Part shown: in pieces, positions 1 to 6,362 of the stretch
Position numbering within the stretch: position 1 is the stretch's first letter
How the letters are laid out: every line of letters starts with the position of its first letter
From: Clostridiales bacterium UBA7273
GTDB taxonomy: Bacteria; Bacillota; Clostridia; Oscillospirales; Oscillospiraceae
DNA length: 14,267 bases
Assembly (NCBI GenBank): GCA_002472405.1
Contig: DKRV01000048.1
Coordinates: 52,615-66,881 of the forward strand
Reading direction: 5' to 3'
The notes under the pieces: model-generated
Database searches by the model: none
The model's input: the letters and a program-made list of their open reading frames with translations, nothing else
What the model was told of the DNA's origin: nothing
Translations under genes and position numbers: made by a program

Positions 1-53
1 TATGTGTTCGACTCTCGTCAGCTTATTAAACTGTCACACGGGAGTGAACTAAT

Positions 54-323
54 ATGAAAGCAATCGTAACGGTCGTCGGCAAGGATCAGGTCGGCATAAT
101 CGCCGGAGTGTGCAACACGCTGGCAGACCACAACATAAATGTTCTGGACATCAGCCAGACCATCATGGAGGGCTTCTTCACGATGATGATGGTCGTTGAC
201 CTTGCGCTGTGCACCGAGTCCTTTGCAAATCTGCAAAATGTGCTCAAGACCTTCGGCGAGGGGCGCGGCCTTTCCATCCGCATTCAGCGCGAGGATATTT
301 TCGACGCGATGCACAAGCTGTGA
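54..323 (+). CDS. ACT-domain protein, UPF0237 family
   Basis: An 89-residue protein made almost entirely of one ACT domain. The N-terminal beta strand (KAIVTVVGKDQVGIIAGV) has the G-x-D-x-x-G-I-I turn at residues 9-16 that in ACT domains forms the ligand-binding loop; a helix (about 17-27) and a second strand (NINVLDIS, 28-35) follow. The length fits the stand-alone UPF0237 family. ACT domains usually bind amino acids or similar small ligands as dimers, so a regulatory or sensor role is likely, but no ligand can be read from the sequence. The start is set by GGGAGTGA about 6 bases upstream of the ATG. The UPF0210 gene begins 9 bases after its stop, so the two are surely co-transcribed; the same pair is known from streptococci and clostridia. 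Family assignment is firm; function is unknown. Confidence 0.93.
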   Translation: MKAIVTVVGKDQVGIIAGVCNTLADHNINVLDISQTIMEGFFTMMMVVDLALCTESFANLQNVLKTFGEGRGLSIRIQREDIFDAMHKL

Positions 324-332
324 GGTGCCGCC

Positions 333-1691
333 ATGCTGAGCCTTAACAACATATTTGACACCATCGACATGATCGACAAGCAGCACCTCGATATCCGCAC
401 GATCACCATGGGCATATCGCTGCTCGACTGCGTAAGCGAGGACCCCGAGCGCTGCTGCCGAAAGATATACGACAAGATCTGCCGCCGGGCCGAGAGGCTC
501 GTAAAAACGGGCGAGGATATCGAGAGCGAGTTCGGCATACCCATCGTAAATAAGCGCATCTCGGTAACACCGATAGCGCTCGTCGCCGGAAGCTGCGCAA
601 CGGCAGATTACGTTCCATTTGCGCTGACGCTCGACCGCGCGGCAAAAACCTGCGGCGTGAACTTCATCGGCGGCTACTCGGCGCTTGTGCACAAGGGCTT
701 TGCCAAGGGTGATGAGCTTCTGCTGCGCGCAATTCCGCAGGCAATGGCGCAGACCGATCTTGTCTGCTCGAGCGTGAACGTCGGCTCGACGCGCGCCGGC
801 ATAAACATGGATGCCGTTGCCGCGATGGGGCGCATAATTAAAGACACTGCGCACCTGACGCGTGATACCGACGGACTCGGCTGTGCAAAGCTCGTGGTGT
901 TCTGCAATGCGGTGGAGGATAACCCCTTCATGGCCGGCGCGTTCCACGGAGTCGGCGAGGCCGACAGCGTGATAAACGTCGGCGTATCCGGCCCGGGCGT
1001 GGTTTACCACGCGCTGCAAAAGTGCAAGGGCGCGCTGTTTGACGTTGTTGCCGAGACGATAAAAAAGACCGCGTTCCGGATAACGCGCATGGGTCAGATG
1101 GTCGCCGCCGAGGCTTCCGACAGGCTCGGTGTGCCCTTCGGCATAGTTGACCTATCCCTCGCGCCGACGCCTGCCGTGGGCGACAGCGTTGCGCGCATCC
1201 TTGAGGAGATGGGGCTTGAGACCTGCGGCACCCACGGCACGACTGCCGCGCTTGCGCTGCTCAACGACGCGGTCAAAAAGGGCGGCATTATGGCCTCCGG
1301 TCACGTCGGCGGACTGTCCGGCGCATTCATCCCCGTGTCCGAGGATGAGGGCATGATCGCCGCCGCCGAGTGCGGAACGCTTACGATAGACAAGCTCGAG
1401 GCCATGACCTGCGTGTGCTCGGTCGGCCTTGACATGATTGCCGTGCCCGGCGATACGAGCGCCGAGACGATATCGGCGATCATCGCCGACGAGGCCGCCA
1501 TCGGCATGGTAAACAGCAAGACCACCGCCGTGCGCATCATCCCCGTTGAGGGCAAGGATGTCGGCGATATGGTAGAAATGGGCGGACTTCTCGGCTCTGC
1601 GCCCGTAATGCCCGTGCACAAGGCGCAAAGCGCCGATTTTATCGCACGCGGCGGACGCATCCCGGCTCCCCTCCAAAGCCTCAAAAATTGA
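333..1691 (+). CDS. PFL family protein (UPF0210, DUF711)
   Basis: A 452-residue protein of the UPF0210/DUF711 family, distantly related in fold to pyruvate-formate lyase-like proteins, hence the name 'PFL family'. Nothing shows it has that activity, and I see no C-terminal glycyl-radical loop. Family-typical stretches are visible: SVTPIALVAGSC near residues 77-88, FIGGYSALVHKGFAKGD near 111-127, SSVNVGSTRAGINMDAV near 146-162, and GGLLGSAPVMPV near the C-terminus. The length matches the family (about 450). The ATG lies 9 bases after the ACT gene, with GAGGTG overlapping that gene's stop as its ribosome binding site. The pairing suggests that the ACT protein senses a ligand for, or regulates, this one, but that is inference. 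The TGA stop is followed at once by the TTTTTAG end of an inverted-repeat element. Confidence 0.93.
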   Translation: MLSLNNIFDTIDMIDKQHLDIRTITMGISLLDCVSEDPERCCRKIYDKICRRAERLVKTGEDIESEFGIPIVNKRISVTPIALVAGSCATADYVPFALTLDRAAKTCGVNFIGGYSALVHKGFAKGDELLLRAIPQAMAQTDLVCSSVNVGSTRAGINMDAVAAMGRIIKDTAHLTRDTDGLGCAKLVVFCNAVEDNPFMAGAFHGVGEADSVINVGVSGPGVVYHALQKCKGALFDVVAETIKKTAFRITRMGQMVAAEASDRLGVPFGIVDLSLAPTPAVGDSVARILEEMGLETCGTHGTTAALALLNDAVKKGGIMASGHVGGLSGAFIPVSEDEGMIAAAECGTLTIDKLEAMTCVCSVGLDMIAVPGDTSAETISAIIADEAAIGMVNSKTTAVRIIPVEGKDVGDMVEMGGLLGSAPVMPVHKAQSADFIARGGRIPAPLQSLKN

Positions 1692-1763
1692 TTTTTAGAG
1701 GCGCATTGACGCACCTGCGGATACGGTTATTTCCGGTGGCCCGGCAGCGCAGACTACGTCTGC

Positions 1764-1885
1764 GAAGTAATAAGTAAAAGGTAAAAGTGAAGAAGTTAGG
1801 TATTCGCCCGGAGGGCGAATGAATTTAAATTCGTGCCGTAGGCACACCACACCTATTCACTATTACCTATTACCTCTTCACTGCG
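1764..1885. repeat. Inner module: inverted arms around three hairpins
   Basis: Within copy 1, the left arm (about 1771-1800, GTAAAAGGTAAAAGTGAAG...) and the right arm (about 1846-1885) are imperfect reverse complements. Between them lie three adjacent perfect palindromes: ATTCGCCC-gga-GGGCGAAT (1802-1820), GAATTTAAATTC (1821-1832) and GTGCC-gta-GGCAC (1833-1845). The order and exact adjacency suggest one repeat unit inserted into the larger element rather than chance structure. Similar modules occur between genes in related Clostridia; that is recollection, not a search result. Confidence 0.65.
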
Positions 1886-1896
1886 GCCAAAGGTCG

Positions 1897-1930
1897 CTTG
1901 CAGGGAACAGGCAAGCCTGTTCCCTGCAAG
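1897..1930. repeat. Perfect 16-bp-arm palindrome
   Basis: Arms 1897-1912 and 1915-1930 are exact reverse complements around an AA centre, with core GGGAACAGGC-AA-GCCTGTTCCC. A shorter version of the same core, followed by the same AAGGGTGC, lies at 11606-11625 in copy 3. It is therefore a shared module of the repeat family. It is followed by AAGGGTGC rather than a T-run, so it is not a typical terminator. Confidence 0.8.
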
Positions 1931-2067
1931 GGTGCAGATGAAAATTTGCACTAATATAGCACAATCCCCCGTGGCGCGAAACGATATGGTTTCCAGCAAT
2001 TTTTCGATACCGGGCAAGCGCAAAAAACGTATCCGTAAAATTTTAATGCGCCACTGAAAAAATGTAT

Positions 2068-2097
2068 AAGGAGCGGCGTTAATTCGCCACTAAAAAG
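2068..2097 (+). promoter_or_regulatory. Unusual biotin-ligase ribosome binding site with hairpin spacer
   Basis: The best Shine-Dalgarno sequence (AAGGAG, 2068-2073) lies 24 bases before the ATG, too far for normal use. Between them GGCG (2075-2078) can pair with CGCC (2085-2088) over a TTAATT loop; folding this 14-base hairpin would leave an effective spacing of about 10. The hairpin is the terminal piece of the repeat element. An in-frame TAA seven codons before the ATG rules out an upstream start in this frame. That the hairpin is used is inference; a 4-bp stem is weak. Confidence 0.4.
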
Positions 2098-2838
2098 ATG
2101 GAGATAAGGTTGCAGGCTTTTGAAAGCCTTGATTCGACGAATAATTATTTAAAGAAGCTCGCAGCGGAGGGCGCTGCGGAGGGTACGGTCGTCATTGCCG
2201 ATGAGCAGACCGCCGGGCGCGGCAGAATGGGCCGCAGCTTCGCGTCGGCCGCCGGCTGCGGCATCTACATGTCGATGCTGCTTCGTCCTGCCGATTGCAC
2301 GCCCGACTGCGCGCAGAGCCTGACTGCGGTGTGTGCCGTCGCGGTGTGCCGTGCCGTTGAGAAGGTCTGCGGCCGCGCGCCGGGCATCAAATGGATAAAC
2401 GATTTGTACCTGCGCGGCAAAAAGATCTGCGGCATACTGTGCGAAAGCTCGGTGAAAAACGGCAAGGTCGATTACGCCGTGCTGGGCATCGGCTTGAATG
2501 TCACGACACGCATCGAGGACTTTCCCGAGGAGCTGCGCGAAACGGCAGGCTCGCTGCTTACGCAGACGGGCTTCACTTTTGAGCGCGGCAAGCTTATCGC
2601 AGCGATTATCGCGGAGCTTAGCTCACTGTACACCGCGTGGCTCGAAGCGCCGAGCGTATGCCATGCCGAGTATAAGCGCCGCTGCATCGTGCTCGACAGG
2701 CAGATATCCGTAAGCTCACCCGAGGGCGAATATGAGGCCGTCGCCGAGGGCATAAGCCCGGACTACGGACTCATCCTGCGCCTTGACGACGGAACGCGCC
2801 GCACGGTTCACAGCGGCGAAGTGAAGATAAAAATGTAA
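2098..2838 (+). CDS. birA: Biotin--[acetyl-CoA-carboxylase] ligase
   Basis: Activates biotin as biotinyl-AMP and transfers it to the target lysine of biotin-dependent carboxylases. The 246-residue protein carries the catalytic core: DSTN at 12-15, the biotinyl-AMP loop GRGRMGRSF at 40-48, KWINDLYLRGKKICGIL at 98-113 with the family's substrate-contacting lysine, and GIGLNV at 130-135. A small C-terminal domain ends in HSGEVKIKM, typical of the family. There is no N-terminal helix-turn-helix, so this is the monofunctional type and not a biotin-operon repressor. The ATG is fixed by an in-frame stop seven codons upstream, but the sequence ahead of it is repeat-derived and no promoter is obvious. 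The next gene starts 20 bases downstream. Confidence 0.93.
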   Translation: MEIRLQAFESLDSTNNYLKKLAAEGAAEGTVVIADEQTAGRGRMGRSFASAAGCGIYMSMLLRPADCTPDCAQSLTAVCAVAVCRAVEKVCGRAPGIKWINDLYLRGKKICGILCESSVKNGKVDYAVLGIGLNVTTRIEDFPEELRETAGSLLTQTGFTFERGKLIAAIIAELSSLYTAWLEAPSVCHAEYKRRCIVLDRQISVSSPEGEYEAVAEGISPDYGLILRLDDGTRRTVHSGEVKIKM

Positions 2839-2858
2839 ACTCGCGAGAGGAGAAGATC

Positions 2859-3488
2859 ATGAAAAAACAGACGGCATATATTTTTGCGGCATTCATCGTT
2901 GTGCTGATCATACTTGCCATAGTAATCATGTGGCTGACCGGCGGCATCGGCGGCGATAAGCCTGAAGCTACCCCGACCCCGGCGACCGAGACGAGCGCTC
3001 CGCGCCAGACGCAGTTTGTCATCCCGACTGCAACTCCGCAGCCCACCGAGGCAGTTCCGACCGAGACTCCGACGGTGACGGCAACACCGGCTCCTGCTCC
3101 CACTCCCGAAGCGCCGAGCGGCACGGTCATCGGCTCCGGCGCGTTTGACTCGGCAACCGGCGTTGGTCTGAACACCCACACCGCATGGACTGCCACCGAG
3201 CAGGCCGACGGCAGCGTAAAGCTCACGCTGTCGGTGTATGCGCGCTCGTACACGATGGAGATCGGCCGGCGCTCGATCGCGATAAGCGTAAACGGCTCGA
3301 CCTCCGGCGGCATGACGAGCGCTTTCAGCGTTGACTCGCCCAACTCGCAGACCGATACGCTTATCTATACCTATTCGACGACCGTCGCAAAGGGCAGCAG
3401 CGTTTCCGTCAGCGTCGATTGGAACTACAAAGGCCAGTACAGCGGCCAGGATCTCGACGTGATCTCCTCATCCTCAACGATTTTTTAG
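2859..3488 (+). CDS. Membrane-anchored extracytoplasmic protein with Pro/Thr linker, unknown function
   Basis: I do not recognise this 209-residue protein beyond its architecture. A short charged start (MKKQ) leads into one hydrophobic segment at about 6-28, a signal anchor with no lipobox cysteine. Residues 34-87 form a linker rich in Pro, Thr, Ala and Glu with repeated TPTP/TATP/APTP units, as in cell-wall-spanning tethers. Residues 88-209 are Ser/Thr/Val-rich with alternating hydrophobics (KLTLSVYARSYTM, SVSVSVDWNY), which suggests a beta-sandwich outside the membrane, perhaps carbohydrate- or ligand-binding. There is no cysteine and no sortase motif. GAGAGGAG lies 7 bases before the ATG. 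The gene follows the biotin ligase by 20 bases and may share its transcript. Its stop is the TAG of ATTTTTTAG, just before repeat copy 2. Confidence 0.8.
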   Translation: MKKQTAYIFAAFIVVLIILAIVIMWLTGGIGGDKPEATPTPATETSAPRQTQFVIPTATPQPTEAVPTETPTVTATPAPAPTPEAPSGTVIGSGAFDSATGVGLNTHTAWTATEQADGSVKLTLSVYARSYTMEIGRRSIAISVNGSTSGGMTSAFSVDSPNSQTDTLIYTYSTTVAKGSSVSVSVDWNYKGQYSGQDLDVISSSSTIF

Positions 3489-3494
3489 CAGCGC

Positions 3495-3713
3495 TTTTTA
3501 GAGGCGAATTGACGCACCTACAGATACATATATCTCTGGCAGCCCGGTTCGAGGGTGCCGACGAAACAGGGAAGCTCTCGCACTGAATTAGTGTGGTGTT
3601 GAAATTTTTGATGCACCGCTGTATGGCGCGGCAGCCACGGTTTGGTCAGTAACTTCGACACCGGGCCACCGGAAATAACCGTATCAGAGACTGCGTCAAA
3701 GCGCCACTAAAAA
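3495..3713. repeat. Inverted-repeat element, copy 2 (simple long palindrome)
   Basis: The compact form, 219 bases. The left end starts TTTTTAGAGGCGAATTGACG. The right end, read on the other strand, starts TTTTTAGTGGCGCTTTGACG; the two arms stay aligned inward through the landmarks GATAC, CCCGG, CGA and ACTGA/ACTGAC to a centre near 3605. The right arm carries GGTTATTTCCGGTGGCCCGG as in copy 1, while the left carries the ATACATATATCTCTGG variant found in copy 3, so the ends mix subtypes. It lies between convergent genes and its right end contains the last codons and stop of the C39-like gene. No gene lies inside. Confidence 0.8.
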
Positions 3714-4442
3714 CCAGAGGTTGGAGATTTGAGGGGAGAGGCGGTCGTAGGTCCAGTGCTTTGCGCTGTTATCGGGGCTGTTGGGATCGTTGACGGTAAA
3801 GCCGCAGCTGTCGTAGCCGGTGATAACGACAAAGTGACCGCTGCTCGTGAAGTCGCCGGGGCCGAGCGCGAGGATGATGAGCGCACCGGAGTCCAGCGCG
3901 TTTTTCATTGACTGCTCCCACAGCGGAAGCTCGGCTGCGGAAAGGCCGAGCAAAGCGCTGCCCTCGCTGATAAGCGTCCACGAGCTGCCGTTTCCGGGCA
4001 CGCAGTAGCCGTTTTTCTCGGCAAGGCGTGCAACGAACAGCGGCGAGTATGCGGCGTTTTTCGTGAGGTACACCGCCGCCATCGACAGGCAGGTCGGGCC
4101 GCAGCCTGAGGTGCCGATAAAGCCGCTGCCGTATGGCGCATAGCCCCAGCGCTCGTCCCATTGGATAAACAGCGGTACGGTGCCGCTCTGTGCGTCGGCA
4201 GAAAGGTCGATGTCAAAGCGCTTATCCTTCAGCTCCGGGTAGTTGTAAACATAGTCCAGAGTCTGCGGACATTTCTCGGCCGTTTCGACTAAAATTTCGG
4301 GGTACTCGTCGCTTGTGCGTATCTTTTCGAGCTTTTCTGCGTCGGTCGGGCCGCCCGATATCGGCAGGTCTATGCCCGAGCAGCCTGAAAGCTGCGCGGC
4401 AAAAATGCAGATGCAAAGACAAACGGAAATAAGCCTTTTCAT
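3696..4442 (-). CDS. C39-like (papain-fold) cysteine peptidase lipoprotein
   Basis: A 248-residue exported lipoprotein: a signal peptide with a lysine/arginine start, a hydrophobic core and lipobox LSGC (cysteine 21), the predicted lipid-attachment site. From about residue 89 it matches the C39_2 papain-like group: VPLFIQWDERWG, then GTSGCGPTCLSM with the likely catalytic Cys114, then GHFVVITGY with His203, and NDPNSP (about 218-223) supplying the third polar residue. These proteins are predicted cysteine peptidases; the substrate is unknown. AGGAGG lies 5 bases before the ATG, an excellent site. The C-terminus (FLVAL, then TGA) is read from the end of repeat copy 2, so the native tail may have been replaced. 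A terminator-like hairpin lies 9 bases upstream of its ribosome binding site. Confidence 0.85.
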   Translation of the reverse strand: MKRLISVCLCICIFAAQLSGCSGIDLPISGGPTDAEKLEKIRTSDEYPEILVETAEKCPQTLDYVYNYPELKDKRFDIDLSADAQSGTVPLFIQWDERWGYAPYGSGFIGTSGCGPTCLSMAAVYLTKNAAYSPLFVARLAEKNGYCVPGNGSSWTLISEGSALLGLSAAELPLWEQSMKNALDSGALIILALGPGDFTSSGHFVVITGYDSCGFTVNDPNSPDNSAKHWTYDRLSPQISNLWFLVAL

Positions 4443-4461
4443 AATATCCTCCTGTGAGCCG

Positions 4462-4508
4462 AAAAAATCGCTCCTGTTTTCGCTGCTATCGTAGCAAAAA
4501 CAGGAGCG
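4462..4508 (-). terminator. Rho-independent terminator of the gltX operon
   Basis: Arms 4497-4508 and 4469-4480 are perfect 12-bp complements (CGCTCCTGTTTT with AAAACAGGAGCG). On the minus strand the stem is followed by ATTTTTT. It lies 75 bases after the sensor-kinase stop and 9 bases before the ribosome binding site of the C39-like gene. That leaves no room for a promoter between them, so the hairpin may also be a leader element of that gene. Confidence 0.88.
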
Positions 4509-4582
4509 CTGTTTATCCGTTTATCCGTATGAAATTGTGACGTTTTCCGCCCGAATATCTTACGATTTTCTTACGACCCTCG

Positions 4583-5695
4583 TCAGCTTACGGGCAGAGT
4601 GACGGTGAACTCAACCGTCTCATCGGCGCTGCGCGCGTTGATCTTTCCACCGTGGAGGGTGACGATGTTGCTCGCTATGGCAAGACCCAGCCCGGCACCG
4701 CCGGAGGACGAGCGCGCGGAATCGAGCCTGTAGAACTGCTCGAAAATGCGCCGCAGCTTTTCCTCGGGGATGGTGTTTCCGCGGTTGAGCACGCTGACGG
4801 AAACGCTGTCGCCGTCAAGCTGCGCGTTTATCACGATCTCGGTGTCGGGATAGCTGTACAGCACCGCATTGCGCAGGAGATTGTCGAAAACGCGCTGCAT
4901 TTTGCCGGCGTCGCAGCTTATCGGCAGCGCATCCGGCGCGCAGAGGGTGCAGGTGAGCGATTTTTCCTTGAGCATGGGCATGAACTCGAACCTGAGCTGC
5001 TCGAGCAGACGCACAAGGTCGATGCTCGAGTAATCGAGCGTAACGGTCGAGAGATTAAAGCGCGTGATCTCGAAAAATTCGTTTATCAGATCCTCGAGCC
5101 GCTCAGCCTTGTCGAGCGTTATCGAGAGGTACTTCTCGCGCAGCTCGGGGCTTATCTGCTGCTCGTCGCGCAGCAGCGTGAGGTAGCCGATGACGGAGGC
5201 AAGCGGCGTTTTAAGGTCGTGCGCAAGGTACATCACAAGGTCGTTTTTGCGCGCGGTTTCCTCGCGCAGAAGTGTCTGCGCGAGCATGAGCTTTGACTTT
5301 GCGTCGCTCAGCGGAACGGCGATCTCGTTGGGAATGCCGGCCTCGGGCGTGTCGCTGAGCATGAACTGCCCGACCGCATTGCCTATTCGGCGGCGCTCGG
5401 CGTTCAGGCGAAGCCGCGAAACGATGCCTATAATAATTACGCAGAACGCAAAGACCGCGAGCGCGAGCCTGAACGCAAGCCCCTTTATGGCGATCCAGTC
5501 CGGCTGAACGTAATCCGTTGCCATCTCGGGATCGTAATATTTGGTCATGTAGCCCCGGTAAAACCACTCGCGCAGCGTGCCGTTGAGCGTGTTGTCAAAA
5601 AAGCTCAGCAGCAGAACAACGAGCACCGCGCCGCAGATGAATATGCCGATGTAGGTGAGCGTCGTGCGGAGCGTGCTTTTAGTTTTCGATCTCAT
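4583..5695 (-). CDS. Sensor histidine kinase (VanS-like)
   Basis: A membrane sensor kinase of about 370 residues that would phosphorylate the adjacent response regulator. Counting from the upstream GTG at 5704: a transmembrane helix at about 18-36, an extracytoplasmic loop of about 37 residues, a second helix at about 74-97, then the dimerisation domain with the H-box YLAHDLKTPLAS (His162), the N-box DNLLRNAVLYS (about 274-284), and ATP-lid and G2 motifs NRGNTIPEEKL and GGAGLGLAI (335-343). The short sensor loop and order resemble VanS-type kinases. I prefer the ATG at 5695 because GGGGTG lies 6 bases ahead of it. The gene overlaps the regulator by 17 bases (26 if the GTG is used), so translation is probably coupled. 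The signal sensed cannot be deduced. Confidence 0.92.
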   Translation of the reverse strand: MRSKTKSTLRTTLTYIGIFICGAVLVVLLLSFFDNTLNGTLREWFYRGYMTKYYDPEMATDYVQPDWIAIKGLAFRLALAVFAFCVIIIGIVSRLRLNAERRRIGNAVGQFMLSDTPEAGIPNEIAVPLSDAKSKLMLAQTLLREETARKNDLVMYLAHDLKTPLASVIGYLTLLRDEQQISPELREKYLSITLDKAERLEDLINEFFEITRFNLSTVTLDYSSIDLVRLLEQLRFEFMPMLKEKSLTCTLCAPDALPISCDAGKMQRVFDNLLRNAVLYSYPDTEIVINAQLDGDSVSVSVLNRGNTIPEEKLRRIFEQFYRLDSARSSSGGAGLGLAIASNIVTLHGGKINARSADETVEFTVTLPVS

Positions 5696-6362
5696 ACCCA
5701 ACACCCCAAACGGTTTTAATAAACTTCGGCTTTCGCGCCGGCTCGTGCATCTTCTCGCGCAGGCGGCCTATGTGCGCCATGACGGTGTTGCTGCTGCTCG
5801 TGAGGAATTTTTCCTTCCACACGGCTTCGAACAGCTCCTCTGATGCGACCACTCTGCCGGCGTTATCGCACAGATACCACAGAATGTCGAACTCCGTCGG
5901 CGTGAGCGAAAGCTCGCGCCCGAACAGCGAGCAGCGGCGTGAAGCGCGGTTGATCGTAAGGCCGCGGATATCCATTTCGTCGTTGGTCTCCGCTCCCCGG
6001 CGGCAGCGGCGCAGAACGGTCTTGACGCGCGCGGTGACCTCAAGGGGGTTAAACGGCTTTGTTATATAGTCGTCCGCACCGATGGTCAGGCCGAGAATCT
6101 TGTCCGAATCCGTGACGCGCGCGGTGAGCATGATTATCGGAAAATCGTGCTTCTCGCGCATTTTGCGCAGAAGCGCAAAGCCGTCGGTATCCGGCAGCAT
6201 AACGTCGAGAACGGCGAGCGCAGGCTCGCATTTTTCGACAAAGCTCAGCGCATCGGCTCCGTTGAGGAACTTATGCACCTCGTATCCGTCATTTTCAAGG
6301 TACAGGCCGATAAGATCGGCGATCTCGCGCTCGTCATCGACGACGATGATTTTATCAGCCAT
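5679..6362 (-). CDS. OmpR/PhoB-family response regulator (VanR-like)
   Basis: A 227-residue DNA-binding response regulator. The receiver domain (1 to about 120) has the acidic pair D9-D10, the phospho-acceptor Asp53 in VLDVMLPD, Thr80 in IIMLTAR and Lys102 in ITKPF, so it is complete. The C-terminal winged helix (about 130-227) shows LSLTPTEFDILWYLCDNAGRVV, recognition-helix region NTVMAHIGRLREKM, and the closing FIKTVWGVGYEIE, all typical. The ATG begins on the base right after the gltX stop codon, with no gap, and the kinase overlaps its 3' end; this implies one transcript and coupled translation. Target genes are unknown; the neighbouring lipoprotein or cell-surface genes are candidates by proximity only. 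Confidence 0.95.
   Translation of the reverse strand: MADKIIVVDDEREIADLIGLYLENDGYEVHKFLNGADALSFVEKCEPALAVLDVMLPDTDGFALLRKMREKHDFPIIMLTARVTDSDKILGLTIGADDYITKPFNPLEVTARVKTVLRRCRRGAETNDEMDIRGLTINRASRRCSLFGRELSLTPTEFDILWYLCDNAGRVVASEELFEAVWKEKFLTSSSNTVMAHIGRLREKMHEPARKPKFIKTVWGVGYEIEN

Larger units (their letters stand above)
1692..2096. repeat. Inverted-repeat element, copy 1 (nested mosaic)
   Basis: This 405-base stretch has no credible gene. It begins TTTTTAGAGGCGCATTGACG directly after the UPF0210 stop. Its right part, read on the other strand from about 2062, begins TTTTTTCAGTGGCGCATT and continues with the same landmarks as the left end (GGATACG, then CCCGG, then GAAACC). The ends are therefore imperfect terminal inverted repeats shared with the elements at 3495 and 11234. 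A further terminus-like piece (GGCGTTAATTCGCCACTAAA, from 2075) lies outside the main right end and touches the biotin-ligase start codon. Two other repeat modules sit inside. No transposase is present, so it is a non-autonomous (MITE-like) or REP-like element. I could not identify target-site duplications. Confidence 0.75.

Noticed and set aside
1..57. An open frame from the left edge to a TGA at 55-57 that overlaps the ACT gene start as ATGA, possibly the tail of an upstream gene.
   Set aside because: Only 18 codons are visible and the other frames are also nearly open; composition gives no way to choose.
18..1019. A 333-residue open frame on the minus strand opposite the UPF0210 and ACT genes.
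   Set aside because: Antisense to two clear family members. It has no recognisable motif or ribosome binding site, and its histidine-, arginine- and alanine-rich composition is typical of shadows in GC-rich DNA.
1692..2097. A CRISPR array or riboswitch in the structured region before the biotin ligase.
   Set aside because: There are no regularly spaced direct repeats with unique spacers, and the structure is explained by nested inverted repeats also found at two unrelated loci.
3495..3713. Repeat copy 2 as a classical bidirectional terminator between convergent genes.
   Set aside because: The palindrome is long and imperfect and is followed by AAAAA rather than a T-run on either strand, so it does not fit a rho-independent terminator, although it may still affect RNA ends.
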